Below are positions 9,335 to 21,300 of a stretch of DNA of 64,000 nt, piece after piece. The stretch is from Pieris napi (Eukaryota > Arthropoda > Insecta > Lepidoptera > Pieridae): positions 13,206,001-13,270,000 of the forward strand of contig NC_062241.1 in the NCBI RefSeq assembly GCF_905475465.1, given 5' to 3'. The position numbers and the translations under genes are program-made. Positions within the stretch are counted from its first letter, which is position 1, and every line of letters starts with the position of its first letter. Under the pieces are notes generated by a model. The model searched no databases, was not told where the DNA came from, and was given only the letters and a program-made list of their open reading frames with translations.

Positions 9335-12300
9335 CTACGAGTACAGGCGGACGGTGCCGTCGGCGCCGGCGGCGGCCAGCCAGGGCTGCGTGGGGTGGAA
9401 GCGCAGGTCCAGCACGCACAGGTCTTCGCGGCGCTCCGGACCCCGCAGCTGCTTCAGCGGAACCAGCAGCGGGTTCTGCGTCAGTTCCTGGTACACCATA
9501 CCGTGCGACACCACGATGCGCTCGTCGTCGCCGGCCGACGCGAACAGCGGGTACCGCGGGTGGAAAGCCACGGCCCTCACGGCCCCTCCGTGCAGGCGCA
9601 GCGTCTGGTAGGGCTCGCCCGACAGCTCCAGGTCGAACCAGACCAGCTTGCGGTCGTACGACCCCACGAGCACGTTGTCGCCGCCCGGGTGCACCGCCAC
9701 CGAGCTCACCCACTGGGCGCCCGTGAGCAGCTTGCGCACCAGCTGCTGCTTCACCAGGTCGTACACTCGCACGGCGCGCTGAGTCGCCACGAGCAGCCGC
9801 GGATCGCGCGGGTGGAACACCGCGCACTGCACCAGCCCTTTGGCCGTGCGGAAGGGCAGCTGCGATCTCCGCCGCGAAACCTGGTGCACGAGCACGGCGC
9901 GCGCTCCGCCGTCGCGCACCGTCGCCGCCAGGTAGTCGCCGCGCGCGTGCCACGCCACGTGCGCCAGCGGCCCCAGGTGCCGCACGGCGAGCCGCACGCC
10001 GCGCGCCCAGCTCGCCTCGTCGACCTCCTCCCATTTGACGGCGGCGCGCGTGCGCTCGTCCATCTGCACGTCGTGCGCGGGCGGCGCGTCGCGCAGAAGG
10101 CGGTCGGTGCGCTCGGCCACGCGGTGCGCGCCCACGTCCGCCCCCGGGTTGAGCAGAAGCAGCCGCGCGCCGGCCGCCGCCGCCACGAGGCTGAGGCCGG
10201 CCACGGGAGTCCAGCGCGCCGCCGCCGCCGGCTCGCCCAGCGCCAGCGTGCGCAGGCAGCGGCCCGAGGCGACCTCCCAGACGCGCACGGTGCCGTCCTC
10301 GCCGGCGGTGAGCGCGTACTGGCCGGCCGGGTCGAAGTCGACGCTGCGCACGAGGCCCTCGTGGCCCGAGAGGCGCAGCACCTCGGCGGTGGGGAAGGGC
10401 TGCAGGTCTCGCGGCGAAGGCAGCTTCGGCACGAGGTCGTCGGCGCGGATGGTGAGGCGCATCTTGAGCGCTCGCGGCGCCAGGTACAGGTCGAGGCAGC
10501 GCAGGAAGCGCTCGCGCGTGAACCGCTCGTAGGCCGGCACCTCGCGGAGGGACGCGTGTCGCGTCGGCAGGAAGGTGTACTTGCGCTTCCACGGCGTCTC
10601 CCGCAGCTTCTCCCACTCCTTCGTCTGCAACGCGAGAGAGAAGCGACGTAGGGCGGGGGACGATCGCGCCGAGACGCGTCGGTCGCTCGACCGAGAAGAA
10701 TGGACGAACCTCTTTGCGGTCGAGCAGGTACTCGGGCGGAGGGTTGTAGCTCTCGGCGTGGGCGGGCGGCGGCCGCCGCGGGGCGGGCAGGTGGCGAGGC
10801 GCCGCTCGGCGCGACACGGCGTCGTCGGAGCCCCAAAGGTCGTAGAAAGCGCGGGCGCGGGCGGCGCGGCGCCGGGCGGCGATCTCTCGGCGCGTGTGGC
10901 TCCAGCCCATCTTCAGCGCGTGCACGAGGCGCGCCACCTGCATCTGCTCGGAGCGCGAGGGCAGGAACGAGCGCTTGTGCTCGGGGAAGGCGCGCAGCGG
11001 AGTCGCCAACACCTCGCGGGTGAACCACTCGGTCCAAGGCTGTCCGCATGAGAGAGGAGAGTGTAAAAATGCTGATGATCTTTTTGAAGTCGATTTTGTG
11101 GAAGTACACTTCAACAGCCCGGTCACTGCGCGCCCTCACCTCGTATTCGTCGTGGGTCTCCGAAGGGACGTTACCGTTTCGGATCCTCTCTATGAGCTTC
11201 AAGTCGTCTTTGGACAAGATGACGTCCTGACCCGTGGAAGGATCTTTGACCGTTCGCCAAAACTCAGGGTCTTCACATTTTCTGTAAGAGAATAGGAAAT
11301 ATATAAGAGACGTCTCTATAAAAACGGACACGCCCCGCAGCGTGCAAATTCTGAAAAATGCAGCGACCTGAGGAAGTCGTCGATGAGGTCGCGGCGCTGC
11401 GGCCTCGCTATGCGGCGAGCGTCGAGGTCGTAGCCCAGATGCGGGAACTCGTCGTACCACCAAGAGGGCACGTCGCCCGCCGTGTTCACGCGCTCTTCCT
11501 CGTCGCTCGAGTCGCCGGATTCGTACTCGTCTGCAGAAACCAGCCGTTATCAGCTTTTACTTGAAAAGAATAAGCCACTCCCACTTTGGTTGCGTCTCTG
11601 TCACTCACCTTTCTGCTGCACCGGTTGTGAAGTCACATTAGAATGTATTTCGTTTGATAGTTTTTGTATGGAGTCTGAGACTTTACTTTTTATTTGGTTT
11701 GTCATACTTTTTTTCCTTAGATCCTTCTTTTTATCGACACTTTTCTTTTTATCTTGTGTATCGTCACTGGATCCTAGTGTCGGCCCTACGGACTCCGATC
11801 CACTGTCTTCGCTCTCTTCGTCGGAATCATTTTCACTATCTGTCAATTCCTAAAATGTAACACTTTTTTGTATGCATTGTAATGTTTCAGTTCAGAAACA
11901 TTACAATGCATACAAATTTCATTAACTATACTGCCCAAGACATTAAAGTGTGCACGGAATTACAACAGACAGCCGTATAGCAGAATACCTCTTATAAGAT
12001 AGATATTGAGACTTGTTAGTATAAGATAATCAAATCAGGGTTAAGATGAGTTGAAGCCAAGCCAAGATTACATAATCATATTCAGAAACATTGTAATCGT
12101 CAACATTCTATGCTATAGCTTGCACTAAGTCTTGTCATGAAAAATATATGGTAAATGAATTATAGTTACTTATTTAAAATGTATGCAAACTAATGTTCTA
12201 TTTAAATTTTTCACCTCTTATTTAAAAAAATGATATGTACATAATATTACATTTCCTACAGGTAACCTGGACAGTAATTTATCTCATAATTTCATAAAAG

Positions 12301-13011
12301 TCCTTTCAAAAGTTCTCATAGAACTTTAAATCATTACAGACAAAATATTCCTAGGTTAGTTTTTAATAGATCCAAAAGATCTCACTACACATAAAATAAA
12401 AGGATATAACATTTATTTTCTAAATTATATTATGATACTTACTGAGGATTCATCCGCAGAGTGGTCTGAGCTATTATCGCCCAGAAGGGAGTCAACATCA
12501 TTATCAAACAAAACTTTCTGCAAAAAATATTACAAAACAGTTATTAAAATAATGCAGTAGAACAGAGAGAAATTCACATCACACAAATTGGTGTTTGCCA
12601 TTAAGCTAACTCGGATAAAATGTTAAACATTGAAATGTAACTCTGTTTTTACAAGTTACATTATAGGAAGTCTTATAATAATGTAAATTAAGTTAATATC
12701 ATAATAATAATATCATATAATATCTAACATCTTGTTCTGTATCTGATTTCTCGTCTGACTCGTGTTCAGAATCAGTTCCATCCTCTTCATTGTCTAATTC
12801 ACCTTTTAATAAGTCTTCGTCTTTATCACTACTTTCATTTTCCTGAAAGTTAAAATATACAAAATTAATATTTACTTCACAGGTAATTGAGCAAGTATCT
12901 TTTCAGATAATATATTTTCCTTACTTCTTGTGTTGTTCTATTACCGCATGGTTTAATAGCCCCGTCATACTCTATCTTTCGTTTTAACAAACCAGTTCGG
13001 AATGGAGGCAT
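9335..13011 (-). CDS. BOP1: Ribosome biogenesis protein BOP1
   Basis: Nucleolar protein of the PeBoW complex (PES1-BOP1-WDR12) needed for ITS processing and 60S maturation. Eight minus-strand exons: 13011-12925, 12842-12729, 12517-12443, 11849-11609, 11530-11368, 11281-11140, 11039-10710 and 10624-9335, giving 813 residues with consistent phases throughout. Residues 1 to about 185 are very acidic and serine-rich (DSENDSDEESEDSGSES). The BOP1NT domain follows with WWYDEFPHLGYDLDARRI, PEFWRTVKDP, FPEHKRSFLPS, HALKMGW, FYDLWG and ESYNPPPEYLL. The long last exon carries the WD40 propeller (LSGHEGLVRSVDFDPAGQ, WHARGDYLA, HQVSRRRSQLPF, GSYDRKLVWFDLELS, FHPRYPLFASAGDDE) and ends ADGTVRLYS. GC content jumps in the last two exons. 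Other long open frames there are off-frame shadows of high-GC sequence. The call is firm. Confidence 0.96.
11867..11916. repeat. Perfect 22-bp hairpin in a BOP1 intron
   Basis: Bases 11867-11888 are the exact reverse complement of 11895-11916, separated by the 6-nt loop AGTTCA. Arm core: TGTATGCATTGTAATGTTTC. It lies in the intron between BOP1 exons 3 and 4. It could be a recent micro-inversion or duplication, a tiny MITE, or a short hairpin RNA. A related word (CAGAAACATTGTAAT) recurs near 12083. Confidence 0.75.
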
Positions 13012-13286
13012 TTTAAAATCATACTCTTATAATAAAACTTAAAATTATAAATAGTATTCGCTTATTAAAATTAAAAAATATTGCATTTGTAATTTGTATA
13101 CATTAATAAACACGTGCACTAGAATACAACACACTTGACACTATTTTTTTTTTTTTTGGACACTTGACACTACACGGTACAGACACATAGAATATATCTT
13201 ATAAACCACAGATCTTGTAGAACTATAGTTCTACAGTTGTCACAACTCACAGTGGACAGCGGACACCTATCTACAAATAGTATTTG

Positions 13287-14121
13287 TGCGTTTTCCAATT
13301 ACAGAGCATTTTGCGACTCAGTGCCGCACAATGCCGCATAATGCTGAAGCTTAATTGGAACGTGAATTAGTTTTCAAATGCATCAGTAGAGTGCGCTAAG
13401 TCAGTGTTGACAAAAAAATTGTCTGAATAGAGTTAGCAACCTCATTAATGTATAAATAATGTGGTAAACAATAATAATTGGTTAATAATAATAATGAAAT
13501 AATTAATAATGAAATTATTTCATTAACATTTTTTTACTGAAATAAGAGAAAACCTTTAAAGAATATAAGGTTTTAACAAGCTAAATTAACAGTAAAATAT
13601 TTAGTTTCATGTAAGAAGTTTACATCATTTACGTTTTGAGTAATATTTTTTAATGATTTCTAAAAAAATTATATACTTTTTCAAAACCATTGCAATCTTT
13701 TCTAAAGTATAATCCTGTAAAGTAAATTTGTTTACAGATCTGAATTTTAAAATAAAATTGTATTCATATTTTAAATGTGGAATATAAAAAAAGTAACTAT
13801 TTATACCTTCATCCATACTAATATTTTTTTTTTTAGCAGTTTGAAATAACTTTAATTATTTTCAAAATCTACGACGAAACGAAAGCCTTACAAATTTTTC
13901 AACAATAAATAATATTTACTAACGAAAATTTCGATAAATGCCAACTTAAAGAAAAATACTGGTCAATTTTCTGTCACTGTTTTGGTATTGTTTGCGAGAA
14001 GCACGCGAGAGCATTCGTTTTGAGAGTGCTCAATTGTGCGAAGCGTTGCTGTAGTTGGAACACTCAACGTTGAGCATTATGCCGCAAAATGCGCTCTAGT
14101 GCTGTAATTGGAAAACGCACT
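13287..14121. mobile_element. MITE of about 835 bp with terminal inverted repeats
   Basis: The left end GTGCGTTTTCCAATTACAG is matched at the right end by CTGTAATTGGAAAACGCAC, an exact 19-bp inverted repeat. Subterminal words CATTTTGCG/CGCAAAATG and GCATTATGC are also mirrored. The interior is AT-rich with no transposase. It sits upstream of BOP1 and srGAP. The target duplication is unclear (ATTT and TTTT flank the ends). Confidence 0.7.
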
Positions 14122-14495
14122 TTTAGAAGCGGTAATAACCACAGAGCAAAATGGCAATTTCTGTAGTCTGTTCCGAATACGAATTATACAAATTTATTAA
14201 ACTGTTATAAAGAACCTAATATTCATATTTTTATAATAGAAATAATTTAAAAGTTATGAGTAGAAAGTGTTCACTTGTACCAAAATTTAGTAGTCAAATT
14301 GTGCCGTGTTAATAATAAAATAAACACTGCAATTTGTATTTATATAATTTATTTGGAATAACTGTGATCAATATGAAAATCTAATTCATTGGAATCCGAA
14401 GTAGGATGTAGAGTACTTAACTGTAATTCTACATAAATTTTTCATCTGCGAACCTGGTGTGAACTTGCTGTGTATCAAAAGTATCGAAATGAAAG

Positions 14496-14834
14496 TATCG
14501 ATATCGGAAGGTATCGAGTAGTTTTGAATACACTACACCTCACACATCTCACACTAGGCTGTCTGGTTACAAACTAGACAGCCTTTGCTATGGTGCTCAG
14601 ACTGCTGTTTAACAGACTTGTATATATGTGTGAATATGATTATATGTATTATTGATAAATAGCACGCATTACCGTGACACAAATGATGTGCTTATTACAC
14701 AATATTCATCATGTGTGAGAATCGAACCCAAGATCGGCGTTAACGTCACGGTCACTGACGCTAAGTTAGTATATAGCAGGAACGTTTCTCACAATATTTA
14801 CGCCTCAGGGTATCGATACCCCGAGGTATCGATA
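14496..14834. promoter_or_regulatory. Three TATCGATA (DRE-type) palindromes upstream of srGAP exon 1A
   Basis: Exact TATCGATA octamers occur at 14496-14503, 14811-14818 and 14827-14834, the last two 16 bp apart. In Drosophila this octamer is the DREF/BEAF-32 site typical of constitutive promoters and domain boundaries. The cluster is 410-750 bp upstream of the ATG at 15244. A promoter or boundary role is inferred from motif and position only. Confidence 0.45.
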
Positions 14835-15243
14835 CGTTTTGCTACCCCTGTTCCCTACTCCTTTGTGGCTACTGGCTTATGCAGTGTCTGTGGTGCAGTG
14901 TGCAAGTTGCAGTTCAATTCGGCTTTTTTCTTTTTCATTATTTTACAATTACATACAAACTAAATCGTAATTTTGAGTTAGCGTCGGAGGGTGAAATCTT
15001 TTTGCCTGACTTTTCTATATTTAATGTAATTAGTTAGTTAGAGGGTTATGATTATCAACTTAATTGTAATATTGCTAAATTTCAAATAGTAGAATGTAAC
15101 GCCAAGAGACTAAAGGATTTTTTTGTTTACTTGCCGACCTTTTATTAGCTAAATGGATCCCTCATAAGTATTTAGAAGTGATGAACTAATAATCACGTAG
15201 TACGTTGTGAAGTAGTGCAGTGTTCTAAAGTAAGATTGTTAGA

Positions 15244-15379
15244 ATGTCGGTATCGGAAGCAACAACGCCAAGCACGGCGGAGCCTCCAGCGGCAGCCGTG
15301 CCTTTTGATGAACGCGACCTAGAGCCGCGCACGCCGATGAAGCGTCTCGGTTCCACCAGAAAACTAGCCGCCTTTAACA
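15244..15379 (+). CDS. srGAP: Alternative first coding exon 1A of srGAP
   Basis: ATG at 15244 opens 45 codons containing MSVSEATTPSTAEPPAAAV and RTPMKRLGSTRKLAAFN, ending in phase 1 at a consensus donor (GTATGT). Phase 1 is exactly what the acceptor at 29429 requires. No other plus-strand gene begins before 39,525, so srGAP is the natural owner. It could also join an exon I have missed, or belong to a small separate gene. Coding composition is far above the AT-rich surroundings. Confidence 0.65.
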
Positions 15380-18300
15380 GTATGTATTAAATTTTCCATT
15401 TTTAATATCTGTTTGCCTTTTTGACTAATTTTATTATTTTAAATCAGAAAGATGGTTTTTAACAAATCACACAATAGTGAATAGTGTTTGTGATATCTCA
15501 TAGTTAAGGGTATCTAAGGTTTGAAAAATATTTAAATATACTCTCACTACTGCAAATGTTTATGGGTTTTTACTAATGAACAAACATAAAACCATAGAAT
15601 ATCATCAATGTTCATATTTCTAACTCTTAATTATATCTTTTAATTTGTTTTATATTTTAGGCTAGGTGGTTGTATTAAAATATCTGATTTTAGTGCAGTA
15701 AATATAATTTTAGTTATTAATGCTAATTAGTTGCTGCTAGGATGTCAAGGCATGCAAAGTTTATACATAATTAGAAACATATTGCTAGTGTCAACTCAGA
15801 TTTCGGCAAAGTTAAAAAAAAAATACTTGAATGAATATAAATACAGATAGGAGGAAAGCCAACCAAGAGAACAAGTAGGTTATTCCTTACTATACCCCTA
15901 ACCATCCGCAAGGTACGGATTACTATACCATCAAGTACTCTCTTCTATTTGTGAGAATGAGACGAAAAAGTACTTTAGTACTGAAAACAGTGGACAATCT
16001 TTATATATATATGACTTCTGTGCAAGTTTTTCTAATTGAATGGTGTCCATAAGGTGTCCATTGATGGATATCTTCTTGGGTGCAGGGATGGTGCAAAGTC
16101 GGAGAGTTCTATTTCAGAATTCCAACTGGCTACTGGTATCGAAGAAATATGTTTGTTTTTTACAATACACATGTAATACACTCTTCATAGTATATACCCT
16201 TACAATATAGACAGCAGCTGCAGCAGTATATCGTTAATTGATGGCTGTTATGAAGTCGTTTCTATTGTTAAGGTAGTCATCAGGCGTGGGGTAGTCAGTA
16301 GGCTGTCGAGATTGTTAGCTAACATTTTGCACATGCGCGCCCGCCTCGCCGCACGCGTCACACTCAAACAAACTTCTTGCGTGTGGTCATTAGCGGCTCC
16401 CGCGATTAGATTAAAATAAAACATTATTTTGATCAGATCACATTATATATACATCTTCGCAAACGAGTTTAATGCCAGTTCTCGTCCGTTCTTAGCCCTC
16501 GGAGAACTGGCAGTAAATGTAAATTTACAAGCATTGGTTTTTATTTTTTTTTTTTACTGACGTTCAAAATCCCATCCGACATTTACAATCCGAGCAAAAC
16601 AATTTTGGTATTAACACCACTTACCCACTTAATAACGTCAGTGATCCGACAATCTGATGTGAGCCCATTGTCTTTGACCGCGATGTCAAATTAATATTTC
16701 CGTCGCAGAGAATGTTTCCGGTCGCGGGCGGGCGTACAACACGACTCTTTGCCCGAGTCCTACAAATTCTGCTTAATATTCCTGCTTGTTCTCTGTCTGC
16801 ATTATAAGTCGTATGTTCTAAGTGTGTAATAATTCCCTTATTGATCAGGGAATGATGATTTATACGTTTTTGAATTTACAATCAATAAGGATATTCAGTA
16901 ATATAAGTTTAGCAATATTATGTTATCACGGAAAATTTTCAAAAAAATTATGAAATTTTTCTTCCAAATGGTCATCGAGACAAGTTGGATTATGTAAGAG
17001 AGGTTGACATGTTAGAAATGTGAATTGAATAATTGAAAATTTTGTGCAGTGGGGGAGACTTCACAAAATTTGGAAGAGACATATTTTCATTATCTGCCGT
17101 GCACCCAGATAATTTTGAAAAATTCATAGTGTTTTAAACGTCAAACGAATTTTTCTTCACAAAACCTTCGGTCTCTTATTGTCCATTCTTTCGCTCATAT
17201 TCTCCCATAGGATCTCATAAACTAATTACGGCAATATATTGAATCGATAAACGTCTCTCAAGTCTCAACTCTTTAAACATTAGTTTATTTTGTTCAACTG
17301 TCAGTCGGGTAGTTTATTGCTTGAATTAAGATCACTTAATTTTTTTTAAATTGACTCGATTTAAAATGTAATATAGATTAAAGTTGTTTTTTATTTTATT
17401 CTATTATTTTTGATTGCACGTTAGCGATTGGCGTGGGAAGCGGTGCCGTCGTTGTCTCCTTATTTCTGAGTCGGAAATTTAAATCATGGACTCTCGTGTA
17501 CACCCTTCGAACCTCCTCATATTTAATAAGATATTTGTACGTAAAAATAATAGTTTTTCCTGCTGGGGATATATAAATAAATTGTCAGGATTGGTGACCT
17601 CTGAGTAGACCGCATGTCTCAGAGCCGAAAGCCGACGACCTACTAATTTATTTATTTATCCACTTGCAAGATAAGATCTTGGTGATCTGATAATATTTAA
17701 CATATATGCACGACAAGGCTTATTTCTAAACGGACCGTCGCGGTTTCTACACCATTATCATTTTCTGTATACGGGGAAAATAATTCCTTTTTTAATAGTC
17801 AGCTTTACGTTTACATTAGTTTATTGAGATAATTACAAAATGTACGTCTCATTAATTGGTATCGGTTGTTGATAATCCGTGATTTAACTGATTCGCATTG
17901 TCAATGGCGGCGTGGCGTGGTGGCGAATGGCGAGGGCCGGTGGTTTGGTCGTGATTCACGTGTGCTATATTTAGAATCCCGACGTTTTGAACTCGATTCT
18001 ACGTCAACCCGATGAGTCCTGCGGCCGCCTGGCGCCTCTCGGCTTCCCCGTGTGAACTCCGAATTGTAATCAAAAATCATGATCAAGATGGCACGTTTTG
18101 TTTTTATACTTTCCTTCTATTATTTATAGCCTTGTTTTATTGTAACGCGAACACCATGCAGTTTTGTATAAATAATACGTACATGTTATATATATGTATA
18201 GTGGTATCAATCGCTTATACGAGTACTGGGAATAAATAAGGCGCAACTGCGTTTCTCTGTGAATACAAAAGATTTATTTACAAAAGAAATATCTATTAAT

Positions 18301-21300
18301 TTACATTTAATAAAAAATATATATTTACAAATTATAACCTGTGAATACAAAAGAATCAACATTTAAAGCCTATATTCTAGATTTTATAAAATAAAATAAT
18401 AAAATGAATAAATTAAAACATCTTAAGTGCCCTGTAAACGATCAAATTTGCTTGACAAATATGTTTGTCAAACTTCACGTTTTCATCAAACAATAGCGTA
18501 AACGATCAAACCAAATATCAATCAAATTTGTTAAATTTCTAGTAGATTCTGGTTTCTCCTTTTGTGACGTGACGTCGCCGTGCCGAGCGCGAAAATTTAT
18601 TTAATAAATAAAATAAAAAGCCTTTTATTTCTTGCTAAAAGATATACAAAATAACAAATGTTTACTAAAAAAAAAAAAAAACACGATAAACAGATATGAA
18701 AAGCAACATAAATTCTTTGTTATTAGTAATATTGACACTCATATTGTCATTGAGCGTAGCGTCCTCCATGATGTCAATACAACGAGTGAGATCTTGTTTC
18801 AAACTCGACATCAATCCAGATTTTCATCAAACACGACAAACACGTAGAATGTTTGACAAACGCGTCAAACACAGCAGTACACTATCAAATAATTTGACAA
18901 ACACGTAAAATTTGACAAACAATTTGATCGTTTACAGGGCACTTTACATCTATTACCTATGTCAAGTGACAAATTAAACATCGTCGATCAGACGGCAAAG
19001 AAGAAAAATAAAATATAAAAAGAGTTTGTATAGGAAAATATGTTTTCCTTACATATGTATTTATATTTTTTTATAAAAAGTATTATTTAATGGAAACATT
19101 TGTTAGGGCTAGTTGATCTGGTTCTTAGGGTAGGAAATTAAACACTCCAATGATGACTTGATTTACTATATTTCACACACTGACCCTACGTAAAATGTAT
19201 AAACACCAACTTGAACAAAGGAATTGCCTGTGCGCATGTGCTACAAGCTGTTTTATCCTTTAGTCCCCACTCTGACTCGACCTTCCCACTTCGGGCAGTT
19301 ATTCGAGTCAATTCGTAACAATTCGTAAATAACCGAACGAGTCAAATGAGTAATTATTGCACATGCGCACTTGTAGCAAAAGAATATGTTTCATAAATTA
19401 TTTAGAATATTATTAAATAAATAATAAAAGCTAACAGTCGGCCTTTCCTGACAATGTTTGCGTCTCGCAAAAAAAAGAAAAACAAAAACAATGCTTTGTA
19501 AATTACAACTCAAAACAGAAACAAAATTAATTCTATGTATCTTTTAACTTTCATTCTTGAATTACATCTCTTTAGTTAAATTGAACCTAAATTTAATTTA
19601 TGTTTATTTATAATGGAATAAAAGATACAGGTATCACCTATTTCACGTCATTAAATATGTATCGGTAGAAATCCCTATTCATCGGCAAAGAAGACATGGG
19701 GTGTAGGCCGAGAGAAAAAGCCGGCGTAAAAAACTCTCGGTACTCTTTTAAAATATCAAGTCATCAATAATTAACAATAGTCTTATCATATCATATCTAC
19801 TGTGACCTCTTCATATTCACAATAGTCTACTGTGACCTCTTTACATTCACAATAGTCTTACATAATATCTAAAATCTACTGTGACCTCTTCACATTCACA
19901 ATAGTCTTATTACTTATATATCCAATCTACTGTGACCTCTTTACATTCACAATAGTCGGACACATCCAAATCTACTGTGACCTCTTTACATTCACAATAG
20001 TCTTACATACATACATAACTAAATCTTTTGTGATCTTTTTATGTTCACAATATAGTTTAGATGACTAAATCTTTTGAGATCTCTTTATATTTACAATATA
20101 TTTTACATTAAAGTTCACATCACTAAATGCATTGTGGTCTCTTTAAATTCACCATAAAGTTTACATAACTGAATCTGTTTTGTGATCTCTTTTTATTCAC
20201 AATAAAGTTTACATAAATAAATCGTTTTTATCTCTTTACATTTAAAATAAAGTTAACATAACCAAATGCATTGTGATCTTTTTAAATTCACAATAAAGTT
20301 TACATAAGTAAATCTGTTTTATCTATTTACATTTAAAATAAAGTTTACGTAACTAAATGTATTGTGATCTCATTAAATTCACAATAAAGTTTACATAAGT
20401 AAATCAGTTTTATCTCTTTACATTTAAAATAAAGTATACATAACTAAATGCATTGTGATCTCATTAAATTCACAATAAAGTTTACATAAGTAAATCTGTT
20501 TTATCTCTTTACATTTAAAATAAAGTTTACGTAACTAAATGTATTGTGATCTCATTAAATTCACAATAAAGTTTACATAAGTAAATCTGTTTTATCTCTT
20601 TACATTTAAAATAAAGTTTACGTAACTAAATGTATTGTGATCTTTTTATGCATTGTGATCTTTAAAATTCACAATAAAGTTAACATAACTAAATGCATTG
20701 TGATCTCATTAAATTCACAATAAAGTTTACATAAGTAAATCTGTTTTATCTATTTACATTTAAAATAAAGTTTACGTAACTAAATGTATTGTGATCTCAT
20801 TAAATTCACAATAAAGTTTACATAAGTAAATCAGTTTTATCTCTTTACATTTAAAATAAAGTATACATAACTAAATGCATTGTGATCTCATTAAATTCAC
20901 AATAAAGTTTACATAAGTAAATCTGTTTTATCTCTTTACATTTAAAATAAAGTTTACGTAACTAAATGTATTGTGATCTCATTAAATTCACAATAAAGTT
21001 TACATAAGTAAATCTGTTTTATCTCTTTACATTTAAAATAAAGTTTACGTAACTAAATGTATTGTGATCTTTTTATGCATTGTGATCTTTAAAATTCACA
21101 ATAAAGTTAACATAACTAAATCTGTTTTATATCTTTATATTTAAAATAAAGTTAACATAACTAAATGCATTGTGATCTCTTAATATTCACAATAAAGTTT
21201 ATATGACTAAATCTATTGTGATCTCTTTATATTTACAATAAAGTTTACATTACTATATATATTGTGATCTCTTAATATTCACAATAAAGTTTATATAACT

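Larger units (their letters stand above)
13012..15243. other. Spacer upstream of BOP1 and srGAP
   Basis: Divergent upstream region of BOP1 (-) and srGAP (+). It holds a TIR element (13287-14121) and a cluster of TATCGATA palindromes (14496-14834), both listed separately, plus a 20-bp palindrome near 13216-13235 (arms TGTAGAACTA and TAGTTCTACA). No coding exon was recognised. Confidence 0.4.

Noticed and set aside
9177..11126. Very long open frames overlapping the BOP1 exons (minus 9177-11126 and 9751-11463, plus 9281-10651)
   Set aside because: They are off-frame shadows of high-GC exons, with Arg/Ala/Gly-rich composition and no domain; the true frame is the WD40 one.
13216..13235. 20-bp perfect palindrome of TAGAAC/GTTCTA type
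   Set aside because: Short and without spacing or context; could be chance in AT-rich DNA.
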